A DNA stretch of 64,000 nt from Luteibacter rhizovicinus DSM 16549 (GTDB lineage: Bacteria; Pseudomonadota; Gammaproteobacteria; Xanthomonadales; Rhodanobacteraceae), in NCBI RefSeq assembly GCF_001887595.1, contig NZ_CP017480.1, forward strand, positions 3,438,001 to 3,502,000, in the 5' to 3' direction. This document shows positions 34,739 through 42,196 of the stretch, one piece after another. Below the pieces are notes generated by a model that worked only from the letters and a program-made list of their open reading frames with translations, did no database searches and was not told where the DNA came from. The stretch's first letter is position 1. The number at the start of each line of letters is the position of its first letter. The position numbers and the translations under genes were made by a program.

Positions 34739-36586
34739 ATGAGCAAAGCGCCGTTCGACGCATCTGCGTTGCACGATAAGTTCGACCGGTTCGACCACGC
34801 CCGTCTTCCCGAGCGTGTCGTCAATGCACGTGGTGCCGGCGCCCACGGCTATTTCCAAGCGTATGAATCGATGGCATCGCTGACGCGGGCCGACTTTCTT
34901 CGCGAACAGGGTCGGCGTACGCCTGTCTTCGTCCGTTTCTCCACCGTGTCCGGCTTTCGTGGATCGAGTGACCTCGCGCGCGACGTGCGCGGCTTCGCCG
35001 TGAGGTTCTATACGGAGGAGGGGAACTACGATCTCGTCGGCAACAACATGCCTGTCTTCTTCATCCAGGACGCGATGACGTTTCCCGACCTGATCCAGGC
35101 CGCGAAGCCCGACGTGAACAACGAGATGCCCCAGGCCGCTACCGCCCGGGACGCGTACTGGGAATTCATTTCGCGCATGCCCGAGTCGATGCACATGATC
35201 ATGTGGGCGATGTCGGATCGCGCGATTCCCCGAAGCTACCGCATGATGGAAGGCTTTGGCGTTCATACGTTCCACCTGGTCAACGCCGCGGGCGAACGTC
35301 GTTTCGTCAAGTTTCACTGGAAGCCCGTGCTCGGTCTGCACGCCGTGACCTGGGATGAGGCGATAAAGATCTCGGGCAATGACCCGGATTTTCATCGGCG
35401 TGATCTTTTCGATGCGATCGAAGCGGGGGACTTTCCCGAGTGGGAGTTCGGCGTGCAGGTGGTGGACGAGAAGGACCGGCATGCCTTCGACTTCGATCTG
35501 CTCGATCCCACCAAGCTGATTCCCGAGGAAGTGGTGCCCGTTCGGCGCATCGGCAAGCTGGTGCTGGACAGGAACCCGCAGAATTATTTCGCCGAGACCG
35601 AACAGGTGGCCTTCCACCCGGGTCGCGTCGTGCCGGGTATCGACCTGTCCGATGATCCCCTCCTGCAAGGCCGTGTCGAGGCGTATGCTCGGGCCCAGAC
35701 GTTGCGCCTGGGCAGGGACGATGGACATCGCCTGCCGATAAATCGCGACAGGAACCCGCCATCCGAGCATCGACGTCCTCGCAGCGACGGCCACGGTGCG
35801 TACAGCGAAACGTTTCTCGACCACTTCACCCAGGCGCGCATGTTCCTGCATAGCCAGTCCGAGGCCGAGTACAACCATATCTGTCATGCGCTCGAGTTCG
35901 AACTGGGGAAGGTGGCTGCGCCCGCGGTGCGGGAGCGCATGTTGTTCATGCTCGCCCAGGTGGACGAGGACATGGCGGCCAGCGTCGGCAGGGGGCTTGG
36001 CATGCCGGTGCCGCGTAAGGGCACCGCGCCGCCCCATCGGCGCATCCCCGCTCGCGATGTACCTGTCTCGCCGGCACTCAGCATGGTCAGCGACCGCAAG
36101 CACGGCATCGCGACGCGCAAGGTCGCGGTGCTTCTCGCGGACGGGTATGACCGTACGGACCTGGCCTTGTTGCGTGAGGCTCTCGTCGCCGGGGGCGCGT
36201 GGGTGAAAATCGTCGCGCCGCAACTGGGCGCGATCCTCTCGCATCACGATACCGTGGAAGCCGATTTCAGCTTCCGGACAGGCGATTCCGTGCTGTTCGA
36301 CGCCATCTACATACCGGGTGGCCGAAAAAGCGTGGATGCCCTCAAGCGCCATGTGGAAGTCGACGACTTCATTCGGGACAGCTGGCGCCATTGCAAGGCC
36401 ATCGCGGCCAGTGGTGCCGGCGTGGAACTGCTCGCGGCCTTGCCGGGCGGGATGTCCGTCGCGGCCAAATGGCGGACCGTGCATGGCGTGGTGGCCACGA
36501 CCGGCAAGGCCAGCGAGGCCATGGCTGCCGGCTTTGTGCAGGCGATCGCCAGCGGTCGCCACTGGATCCGCGAAACCCTGGCTTGA
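34739..36586 (+). CDS. katE: Large-subunit (KatE-like) catalase with Asn at the distal His site
   Basis: The 615-residue protein has a heme catalase core (to about residue 410) and a C-terminal DJ-1/PfpI-like domain (about 455-610), the clade 2 layout, but it is shorter than E. coli KatE (753). The proximal heme ligand region RVEAYARAQTLRLG with its Tyr, the distal Ser in FVRFSTVSG and the distal Asn in DLVGNNMPVFFIQD are present. The invariant distal His of the RVVHARGAGAHG motif is Asn29 here (codon AAT at 34823-34825). In known catalases this His is essential for H2O2 turnover, so activity is doubtful. The ATG at 34739 follows GGGG. ATG 34727 is an alternative. Confidence 0.88.
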   Translation: MSKAPFDASALHDKFDRFDHARLPERVVNARGAGAHGYFQAYESMASLTRADFLREQGRRTPVFVRFSTVSGFRGSSDLARDVRGFAVRFYTEEGNYDLVGNNMPVFFIQDAMTFPDLIQAAKPDVNNEMPQAATARDAYWEFISRMPESMHMIMWAMSDRAIPRSYRMMEGFGVHTFHLVNAAGERRFVKFHWKPVLGLHAVTWDEAIKISGNDPDFHRRDLFDAIEAGDFPEWEFGVQVVDEKDRHAFDFDLLDPTKLIPEEVVPVRRIGKLVLDRNPQNYFAETEQVAFHPGRVVPGIDLSDDPLLQGRVEAYARAQTLRLGRDDGHRLPINRDRNPPSEHRRPRSDGHGAYSETFLDHFTQARMFLHSQSEAEYNHICHALEFELGKVAAPAVRERMLFMLAQVDEDMAASVGRGLGMPVPRKGTAPPHRRIPARDVPVSPALSMVSDRKHGIATRKVAVLLADGYDRTDLALLREALVAGGAWVKIVAPQLGAILSHHDTVEADFSFRTGDSVLFDAIYIPGGRKSVDALKRHVEVDDFIRDSWRHCKAIAASGAGVELLAALPGGMSVAAKWRTVHGVVATTGKASEAMAAGFVQAIASGRHWIRETLA

Positions 36587-36641
36587 GCACCAACGGGGCG
36601 GGACGCATACCGGTGACACCCAACCGGGCTAGAATGAGCCT

Positions 36642-38474
36642 ATGATATTTCGCTGGTTCGAATCCCTTATCGACATCTTCCGCGAAGCGCCGGACAAGGC
36701 GCCGCCGAAGAGTGTCGTTCGCTTCTACATCTACTACCTGCGTCAGGTATGGAAGGTGTTTGTCGCTGCGCTGGTCGTCGGCCTGGCGGTGGCCCTGATC
36801 GAAGTCGCCCTGTTCGACTTCCTGGGTCGCGCGGTCGACATGGCGCAGAAGACCCCGGCGGCCGTGTTCTTCCAGACCCACGGCACGACGCTGCTCTGGA
36901 TGGCTTTCGTCATCGTGGTGCTACGGCCCCTGTCCATCGGCCTGCACGACCTGCTGGTGAACCAGACGCTCAACCCCGGCATGACCAACATGGTGCGCTG
37001 GCAGCACCATCGTTACGTACTGAAGCAGAGCCTGGCGTTCTTCCAGAACGACTTTGCCGGCCGCATCGCCAATCGCATCATGCAGACGGCGCCGTCCCTG
37101 CGCGAGTCCGCCGTGCAAGTGGTCGATGCGCTCTGGTACGTCTCCGTCTACGCCGGTACCTCGATCTACCTGTTCGCCAAGGCGGACCTGCTGCTGGCCC
37201 TGCCGCTGGTGCTGTGGATCGCGGGCTATATCGGCATGCTGTTTTTCTTCGTGCCACGGGTGAAGGAACGTTCCTGGAAGGCTTCGGAAGCGCGGTCCAA
37301 GCTGATGGGACGCATCGTCGACGGCTACAGCAATGTCATGACCCTGAAGCTGTTCGCGCATACCAACCGCGAGGAAGCCTATGCGCGCGAGGCCATGCTC
37401 GAGCAGACCGACAAGGTGCGCTCGTCCAATCGCATGATCACCTCGATGGACGTCTCGATCACCTCGCTCAACGGCCTGCTGATCGCGGGTACGAGCGGGT
37501 TGGCCCTGTGGCTGTGGTCGCGAGGCACGGTCTCGACCGGGCAGGTCGCGCTCGCCGTCGGACTGGTCATCCGTGTCAGCAACATGTCCGGCTGGATCAT
37601 GTGGGTCGTGAACGGCATCTTCGATAACGTCGGCACCGTGCAGGACGGCATCACCACGCTGGCGCAGGAGCGTACCGTGGTCGATCGCGACGACGCCAAG
37701 CCGCTCGTGGTGACCCGGGGTGAAGTGCGTTTCGACGATATCCACTTCCATTACGGGAAGGCGGGTGGCGTCATCGGCGGGCTCGACCTCATCGTCCGGG
37801 CCGGCGAAAAGATCGGGCTGGTCGGCCCTTCGGGTGCCGGCAAGTCCACACTGATGAACGTGATGCTGCGCCTGTACGACCTGGAAGAGGGACATATCCT
37901 CATCGACGGTCAGGACATCGCGAAGGTGACCCAGGAATCGCTGCGCTCGAACATCGGCGTGGTCACCCAGGACACCTCGCTGCTGCATCGTTCGATTCGC
38001 GACAACCTGCTGTACGGGCGTCCCGATGCGACCGATGCGGAGATGTTCGAAGCCGTGCGCAAGGCGCGCGCCGAAGAGTTCGTGCCCCTGCTCTCCGATG
38101 GCGAGGGCCGCACCGGTTACGACGCCCATGCCGGCGAGCGCGGCGTCAAGTTGTCCGGTGGCCAGCGCCAGCGCATCGCGATCGCGCGGGTGCTGCTGAA
38201 GGACGCACCGATCCTTGTCCTCGACGAGGCCACCTCGGCGCTGGATTCGGAAGCCGAAGCGGCCATCCAGGAAAGTCTCGAGACCCTCATGCAGGGCAAG
38301 ACGGTGATCGCCATCGCCCACCGTCTTTCCACCATCGCGCGGATGGATCGTCTCGTGGTCATGGAGCACGGTGCCATTGTCGAGACCGGCACGCACGCGG
38401 AGCTGATCGCCCGCGGTGGTCTGTATGCGCGCCTGTGGGCCCACCAGACCGGCGGCTTCGTCGGCGTTGCCTGA
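36642..38474 (+). CDS. ABC exporter, fused permease and ATPase
   Basis: A 610-residue half-transporter of the MsbA/ABCB type has six membrane helices (to about residue 310) and a nucleotide-binding domain (about 370-600). Walker A is GPSGAGKST, the signature LSGGQRQRIAIARVLL, Walker B ILVLDEATSALDSE, and the switch His lies in AIAHRLSTI. The core is intact, so it should hydrolyse ATP. Substrate is unknown. The LysR gene ends only eight bases from its stop on the other strand, with no clear terminator between. Confidence 0.9.
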   Translation: MIFRWFESLIDIFREAPDKAPPKSVVRFYIYYLRQVWKVFVAALVVGLAVALIEVALFDFLGRAVDMAQKTPAAVFFQTHGTTLLWMAFVIVVLRPLSIGLHDLLVNQTLNPGMTNMVRWQHHRYVLKQSLAFFQNDFAGRIANRIMQTAPSLRESAVQVVDALWYVSVYAGTSIYLFAKADLLLALPLVLWIAGYIGMLFFFVPRVKERSWKASEARSKLMGRIVDGYSNVMTLKLFAHTNREEAYAREAMLEQTDKVRSSNRMITSMDVSITSLNGLLIAGTSGLALWLWSRGTVSTGQVALAVGLVIRVSNMSGWIMWVVNGIFDNVGTVQDGITTLAQERTVVDRDDAKPLVVTRGEVRFDDIHFHYGKAGGVIGGLDLIVRAGEKIGLVGPSGAGKSTLMNVMLRLYDLEEGHILIDGQDIAKVTQESLRSNIGVVTQDTSLLHRSIRDNLLYGRPDATDAEMFEAVRKARAEEFVPLLSDGEGRTGYDAHAGERGVKLSGGQRQRIAIARVLLKDAPILVLDEATSALDSEAEAAIQESLETLMQGKTVIAIAHRLSTIARMDRLVVMEHGAIVETGTHAELIARGGLYARLWAHQTGGFVGVA

Positions 38475-38482
38475 TGCGTTGC

Positions 38483-39361
38483 CTAAATGCGAGGCTCCAG
38501 CGTCTCACGCTCTGCCCAGGCGATAAACGCCAGGGCTGCCGCGGTCGGCGGTCGATGGGCTGAATGCACCAGGTAATAGGCGTAGCGCGTCGGAAGCTCC
38601 GGCCCCGGCAAGCGCACCAGTCGCCCATCGGCGAGATGGGCCGACGCCAGTCGCGTGCGCGCCAGCACGGCACCCAGGCCTGACGCCGCGGCGTTGAGGC
38701 CATCGGCCGAATCGCTGAGCGTATGCATCGTGCCGCTGCGCGGGTAGCGCACGCCGGCCGCCTTGAACCACTCGCGCCAGCCCTCCGGTGCGATGTCGGT
38801 CAGCAAGGGCAGGGTGGCGACGTCCTCGGGTGACGCAATGCTTGCCGCCAGTTCCGGCGAGGCCAGCGGTTGCAGCGAATCGTCCATCAGGAAACGCGCG
38901 GTCAGGCCGGGCCACTGGCCCAGGCCGTAGCGGATGCCCAGGTCGGGCCCGCCTTCGTCGAAACGGACGAGGGAGCGATCGGTGTCGATGGAAAGGCGCA
39001 CGGTGGGATGGGCCTCGACGAAGCGCCGCAACCGGGGAGTCAGCCAGTTCGCCGCCAACGAGGGCAAGACGCTCAGGCGCAGGCCGTTATCCCGTCGGTG
39101 TTGGCGCAGGCTGTCGAGCACGGCTTCGACCTCGGCGAGCGCCGAACCGGCCGCATCGGCGAGCAGGCGACCTTCCGGGGTCAGCGCCACACCACGGGCA
39201 TGCCGCTGGAACAGGCTCACGCCCAGGGCGGTCTCCAGCTTGCGCACGTGATGGCTCACCGCACTGGCGGTGAGGTGTAACTCCTCGGCCGCATGAGCGA
39301 AATTCTGGTGTCGGGCGGCAGAGGCGAAGGCCGCGAGGGCAGGGAGGAGGGCAGATCGCAT
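38483..39361 (-). CDS. LysR-family transcriptional regulator (GcvA/AmpR-like)
   Basis: The 292-residue regulator has an N-terminal winged helix-turn-helix (AAEELHLTASAVSHHVRKLETALGVSLFQR split over residues 27-56) and a periplasmic-binding-like effector domain. The wording LTASAVSHHVRKLE is closest to GcvA-type LysR proteins. The ATG at 39361 is chosen because MRSALLPALAAFASAARH matches the family start. The frame to 39397 adds 12 unsupported residues. It is divergent from the DMT transporter across 99 bases, the usual arrangement for a LysR protein and its target. Confidence 0.87.
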   Translation of the reverse strand: MRSALLPALAAFASAARHQNFAHAAEELHLTASAVSHHVRKLETALGVSLFQRHARGVALTPEGRLLADAAGSALAEVEAVLDSLRQHRRDNGLRLSVLPSLAANWLTPRLRRFVEAHPTVRLSIDTDRSLVRFDEGGPDLGIRYGLGQWPGLTARFLMDDSLQPLASPELAASIASPEDVATLPLLTDIAPEGWREWFKAAGVRYPRSGTMHTLSDSADGLNAAASGLGAVLARTRLASAHLADGRLVRLPGPELPTRYAYYLVHSAHRPPTAAALAFIAWAERETLEPRI

Positions 39362-39460
39362 GGCAAGGGCTGAATCAAATGAGAGGCTGGCTTGCAAAGA
39401 ATGCGCTTGTCCGGCGCGCCGTTCCAGCGAAAATAGGGGTCAGCCACAAGCGAGGTTCAT

Positions 39461-40363
39461 ATGTCGACCGCCATCAACCCTCCCGCGGATTCCCTGGGCC
39501 CGGTCGCCGAACGCGATTGGCGCACGCCGGTCGAGCTGGTGTCCCTGGGTGCCATCTGGGGAGGCTCGTTCCTCTTCATGCGCGTCGCCGCGAAGGACTT
39601 CGGTCCGTTCCCCATGGTCGCCACGCGCCTGCTGTTCGGCTCGGTGATCCTGCTGCCCTTGCTGTGGCGGGCCCGCAAGGCGATCCGCCTCTCGCACCTG
39701 TGGAAGATGCTCGTCCTGGGTGCCCTGAGTGCGGCGCTGCCGTTCACCCTGTTCGCCTGGGGCGCCGAGCGCGCACCGGCCGGTATCGGTGCCATCGCCA
39801 ACAGCATGACGGTGCTGTTCGCGGCACTCGTCGCCTTCATCGGCTTCGGTGAGAAGATCGGCACGCGCAAGGCTATCGCCCTCGTTGCCGGTTTCGTCGG
39901 TGTGGTGATTCTCGCCAGTGGGCGCACCGCCGGTGAAAACGTCGCCCCCGCCGCACTCGCCGGTGCCGCAGCGTCGTTCTGTTATGGCCTCGCCGCCAAC
40001 CTGATCAAACGCTATCTCTCCGACCTGCCGCCTACCGCGGTGGCGGCTGGATGTCTGCTCGGTGCCACGATCCTCATGGCGCCGCTGGCCGCGCTGACCT
40101 GGCCGGATGCGCCGATTCCGACGAAATCGTGGATCGCCGTCGTCGCCCTCGGTGTGTTGTCGACGGGCCTGGCTTACGCCTTCTACTTCCGGCTGATCCA
40201 GCGCATCGGCGCGCCGCGTGCGGCGACGTCGACCTACCTGGTGCCGTTGTTCGGCGTGGCCTGGGCCTGGATGTTCCTCGGTGAAGCGCTCACCCCGACG
40301 ATGGCGCTGGCCGGCGCGATCATCCTGGGCAGTGTGCTCTTCAGCCAGAAGAGCAAGGCCTGA
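39461..40363 (+). CDS. EamA/DMT-superfamily transporter
   Basis: A 300-residue protein with ten predicted membrane helices and two EamA repeats, GGSFLFMRVAAKDFGPF in the first and VAALGVLSTGLAYAFYFRLI in the second. Members export amino acids, nucleosides or other metabolites. The ATG at 39461 has GAGG upstream. Being divergent from the LysR gene suggests control by it, as inference. A hairpin 34 bases past its stop may end the transcript. Confidence 0.88.
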   Translation: MSTAINPPADSLGPVAERDWRTPVELVSLGAIWGGSFLFMRVAAKDFGPFPMVATRLLFGSVILLPLLWRARKAIRLSHLWKMLVLGALSAALPFTLFAWGAERAPAGIGAIANSMTVLFAALVAFIGFGEKIGTRKAIALVAGFVGVVILASGRTAGENVAPAALAGAAASFCYGLAANLIKRYLSDLPPTAVAAGCLLGATILMAPLAALTWPDAPIPTKSWIAVVALGVLSTGLAYAFYFRLIQRIGAPRAATSTYLVPLFGVAWAWMFLGEALTPTMALAGAIILGSVLFSQKSKA

Positions 40364-40396
40364 AAGGGTCTTTCGCGGATCGTCGCGGCGTGGAAT

Positions 40397-40426
40397 AGTC
40401 CCGGCACGTTCTCTCCTGCCGGGACT
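40397..40426 (+). promoter_or_regulatory. 10-bp hairpin just before the serine hydrolase start
   Basis: AGTCCCGGCA (40397-40406) and TGCCGGGACT (40417-40426) are perfect inverted repeats with a ten-base loop, ending four bases before the ATG at 40431. No Shine-Dalgarno sequence is visible between the hairpin and the start. It may be the terminator of the DMT gene or a translational control element. Confidence 0.55.
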
Positions 40427-40430
40427 CTCC

Positions 40431-42065
40431 ATGCCGCGTCTTCGTTATCTCCTCGCCTTCGGCGTCACCAGCTTCGCCTTCGCACTCGCCGCGCATGCCC
40501 AGGACGCGGCGCCTGTGTCTGTTCCCGCCGGCACGGTGGCCCGACCGATGGACCTGGCCGACTTCGACGCGTATGTCGACGCCACGCGCAAGCAGTTCGA
40601 CGTTCCCGGCATCGCCGTGGCCATCGTCAAAGACGGCAAGATCGTCCTCGAAATGGGTTCCGGCGTGCGCAAGCTCGGCGATCCGGCCAAGGTGGACGCG
40701 CACACGCAGTTCGCCATCGCATCGAACACCAAGGCGTTCACCGCCGCCTCGTTGTCGATCCTCGCCGACGAGAAGAAGCTCGACATGAACGATCGCGTGA
40801 TCGATCGGCTGCCCTGGTTCCAGATGTCCGATCCCTATGTCACGCGCGAGATGCGCGTCCGCGATCTGCTCGCGCATCGCAGCGGTCTCAGCCTCGGTGC
40901 AGGCGACCTGCTGTACTGGCCTGCGACGACGTATACGACGCAGGAAGTGGTGCAGCGTCTTCGCTACGTACCGCTGACCAACAGCTTCCGCGCCGAGTAC
41001 AACTACGACAACATCCTGTTCGCCGTGGCGGGCCTGGTGATCGAGCAGGTCTCGGGCAAGCCCTGGGCCGACTTCATCACCCAGCGCATCTTCACCCCGC
41101 TGGGCATGACCGAATCGCAGACGCACGCACCCGAGCACATCGGTGCGGGCGACGATATCGCCGTGGGCCACGCCAAGTTCAACTTCAAAGAGCTCAAGCC
41201 GGTCGAGCCGATGTCGTGGAACAACAACCAGGCCGCTGGCGGGATCTACTCGAGCGTGCATGACCTCTCCAAGTGGATGACGATGCAGCTCGACGGTGGC
41301 GTCTACAAGGACAGCGCCGGCAAGGAGCAACGTCTCTTCAGCGAGGCTCGCCAGAAGGAGATGTGGTCCTTGCTGACGCCGATCCGCATCGCCGATCCCA
41401 GCGTGCCCGAGCTCAAGGCGGCCAAGCCGAATTTCTCCGGCTACGGCGAAGGCTGGTTCGTCTCCGACTATCGCGGCCACAAGCTCGTGTGGCACACCGG
41501 TGGCTGGCCGGGCATGGTCTCGCGCGTCACCCTCGTGCCCGACCTGAAGCTCGGCATCGTGGTGCTGACCAACCAGGAGTCCGGTGCCGCCTTCCAGGCC
41601 GTGACGATGCGCGCCCTCGATGCGTACACGGATGCGCCGAAGACGGACTGGATCGCCGCGTACGCGGCGGGCGTGCGTAAGTCGGAAGGCAATGCCGACG
41701 ACAGCATGAAGAAGCACGAGGCAGCGCGTGCAAAGGGTTCAAAGCCGTCGTTGCCGTTGGATGGCTACGTGGGTACGTATCGCGATCCCTGGTACGGCGA
41801 TGTCAAGGTGAGCAAGCAGGGTGGCAAGCTGGTGATGAGCTTCACCAAGACGGCCCAGCTCACCGGCACCCTGGAGCCCTGGCAGCACGACACCTTCATC
41901 GCCCACTGGACCGATCGCTCGCTCAACGGCGATGCCTTCGTGAACTTCGATCTCGATCCGGATGGCAAGGTGCGCGAAGTGCGCATGGAGCCGGTGTCGC
42001 CGCTGACCGACTTCAGCTTTGATTTTCAGGATCTGCGGTTGGCGCCTGTTGAGGCTGGCAAGTAA
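40431..42065 (+). CDS. Exported serine hydrolase of the beta-lactamase class C fold
   Basis: The 544-residue protein has a signal peptide ending AHAQ near residue 24 and a beta-lactamase-like domain with the catalytic tetrad SNTK at 98-101, a Tyr-x-Asn element in EYNYDN near residue 190 and HTGGWPG near 350. A C-terminal domain of about 100 residues (DGYVGTYRDPWYGDVKV) resembles the DUF3471 module found on such esterases. Family members include D-aminopeptidases, esterases and class C enzymes, so antibiotic resistance should not be assumed. No AmpR-type regulator is adjacent. Confidence 0.87.
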   Translation: MPRLRYLLAFGVTSFAFALAAHAQDAAPVSVPAGTVARPMDLADFDAYVDATRKQFDVPGIAVAIVKDGKIVLEMGSGVRKLGDPAKVDAHTQFAIASNTKAFTAASLSILADEKKLDMNDRVIDRLPWFQMSDPYVTREMRVRDLLAHRSGLSLGAGDLLYWPATTYTTQEVVQRLRYVPLTNSFRAEYNYDNILFAVAGLVIEQVSGKPWADFITQRIFTPLGMTESQTHAPEHIGAGDDIAVGHAKFNFKELKPVEPMSWNNNQAAGGIYSSVHDLSKWMTMQLDGGVYKDSAGKEQRLFSEARQKEMWSLLTPIRIADPSVPELKAAKPNFSGYGEGWFVSDYRGHKLVWHTGGWPGMVSRVTLVPDLKLGIVVLTNQESGAAFQAVTMRALDAYTDAPKTDWIAAYAAGVRKSEGNADDSMKKHEAARAKGSKPSLPLDGYVGTYRDPWYGDVKVSKQGGKLVMSFTKTAQLTGTLEPWQHDTFIAHWTDRSLNGDAFVNFDLDPDGKVREVRMEPVSPLTDFSFDFQDLRLAPVEAGK

Positions 42066-42090
42066 GGCATCGCTCGTCTGGACGAAAAGC

Positions 42091-42156
42091 ATCGCCGATG
42101 AATCGGCTCCTACCAAGCAGGTTGCGCCAGCTCGGTAGGAGCCGATTCATCGGCGA
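42091..42156. repeat. REP-pair element 6, arms in outward order
   Basis: Here the arm ATCGCCGATGAATCGGCTCC... comes first and its complement GGTAGGAGCCGATTCATCGG... second, the reverse of the other elements, with a 19-base spacer lacking the CCCGC hairpin. Both arms are of the GAT/ATC subtype. Confidence 0.85.
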
Positions 42157-42196
42157 ACGGGTGCTCGCCGCGCGGCATCAGCTACGCAGCCACCCG

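Noticed and set aside
34733..36619. 628-codon minus-strand frame opposite the catalase
   Set aside because: Shadow frame. The sense strand has the complete catalase fold apart from the Asn noted.
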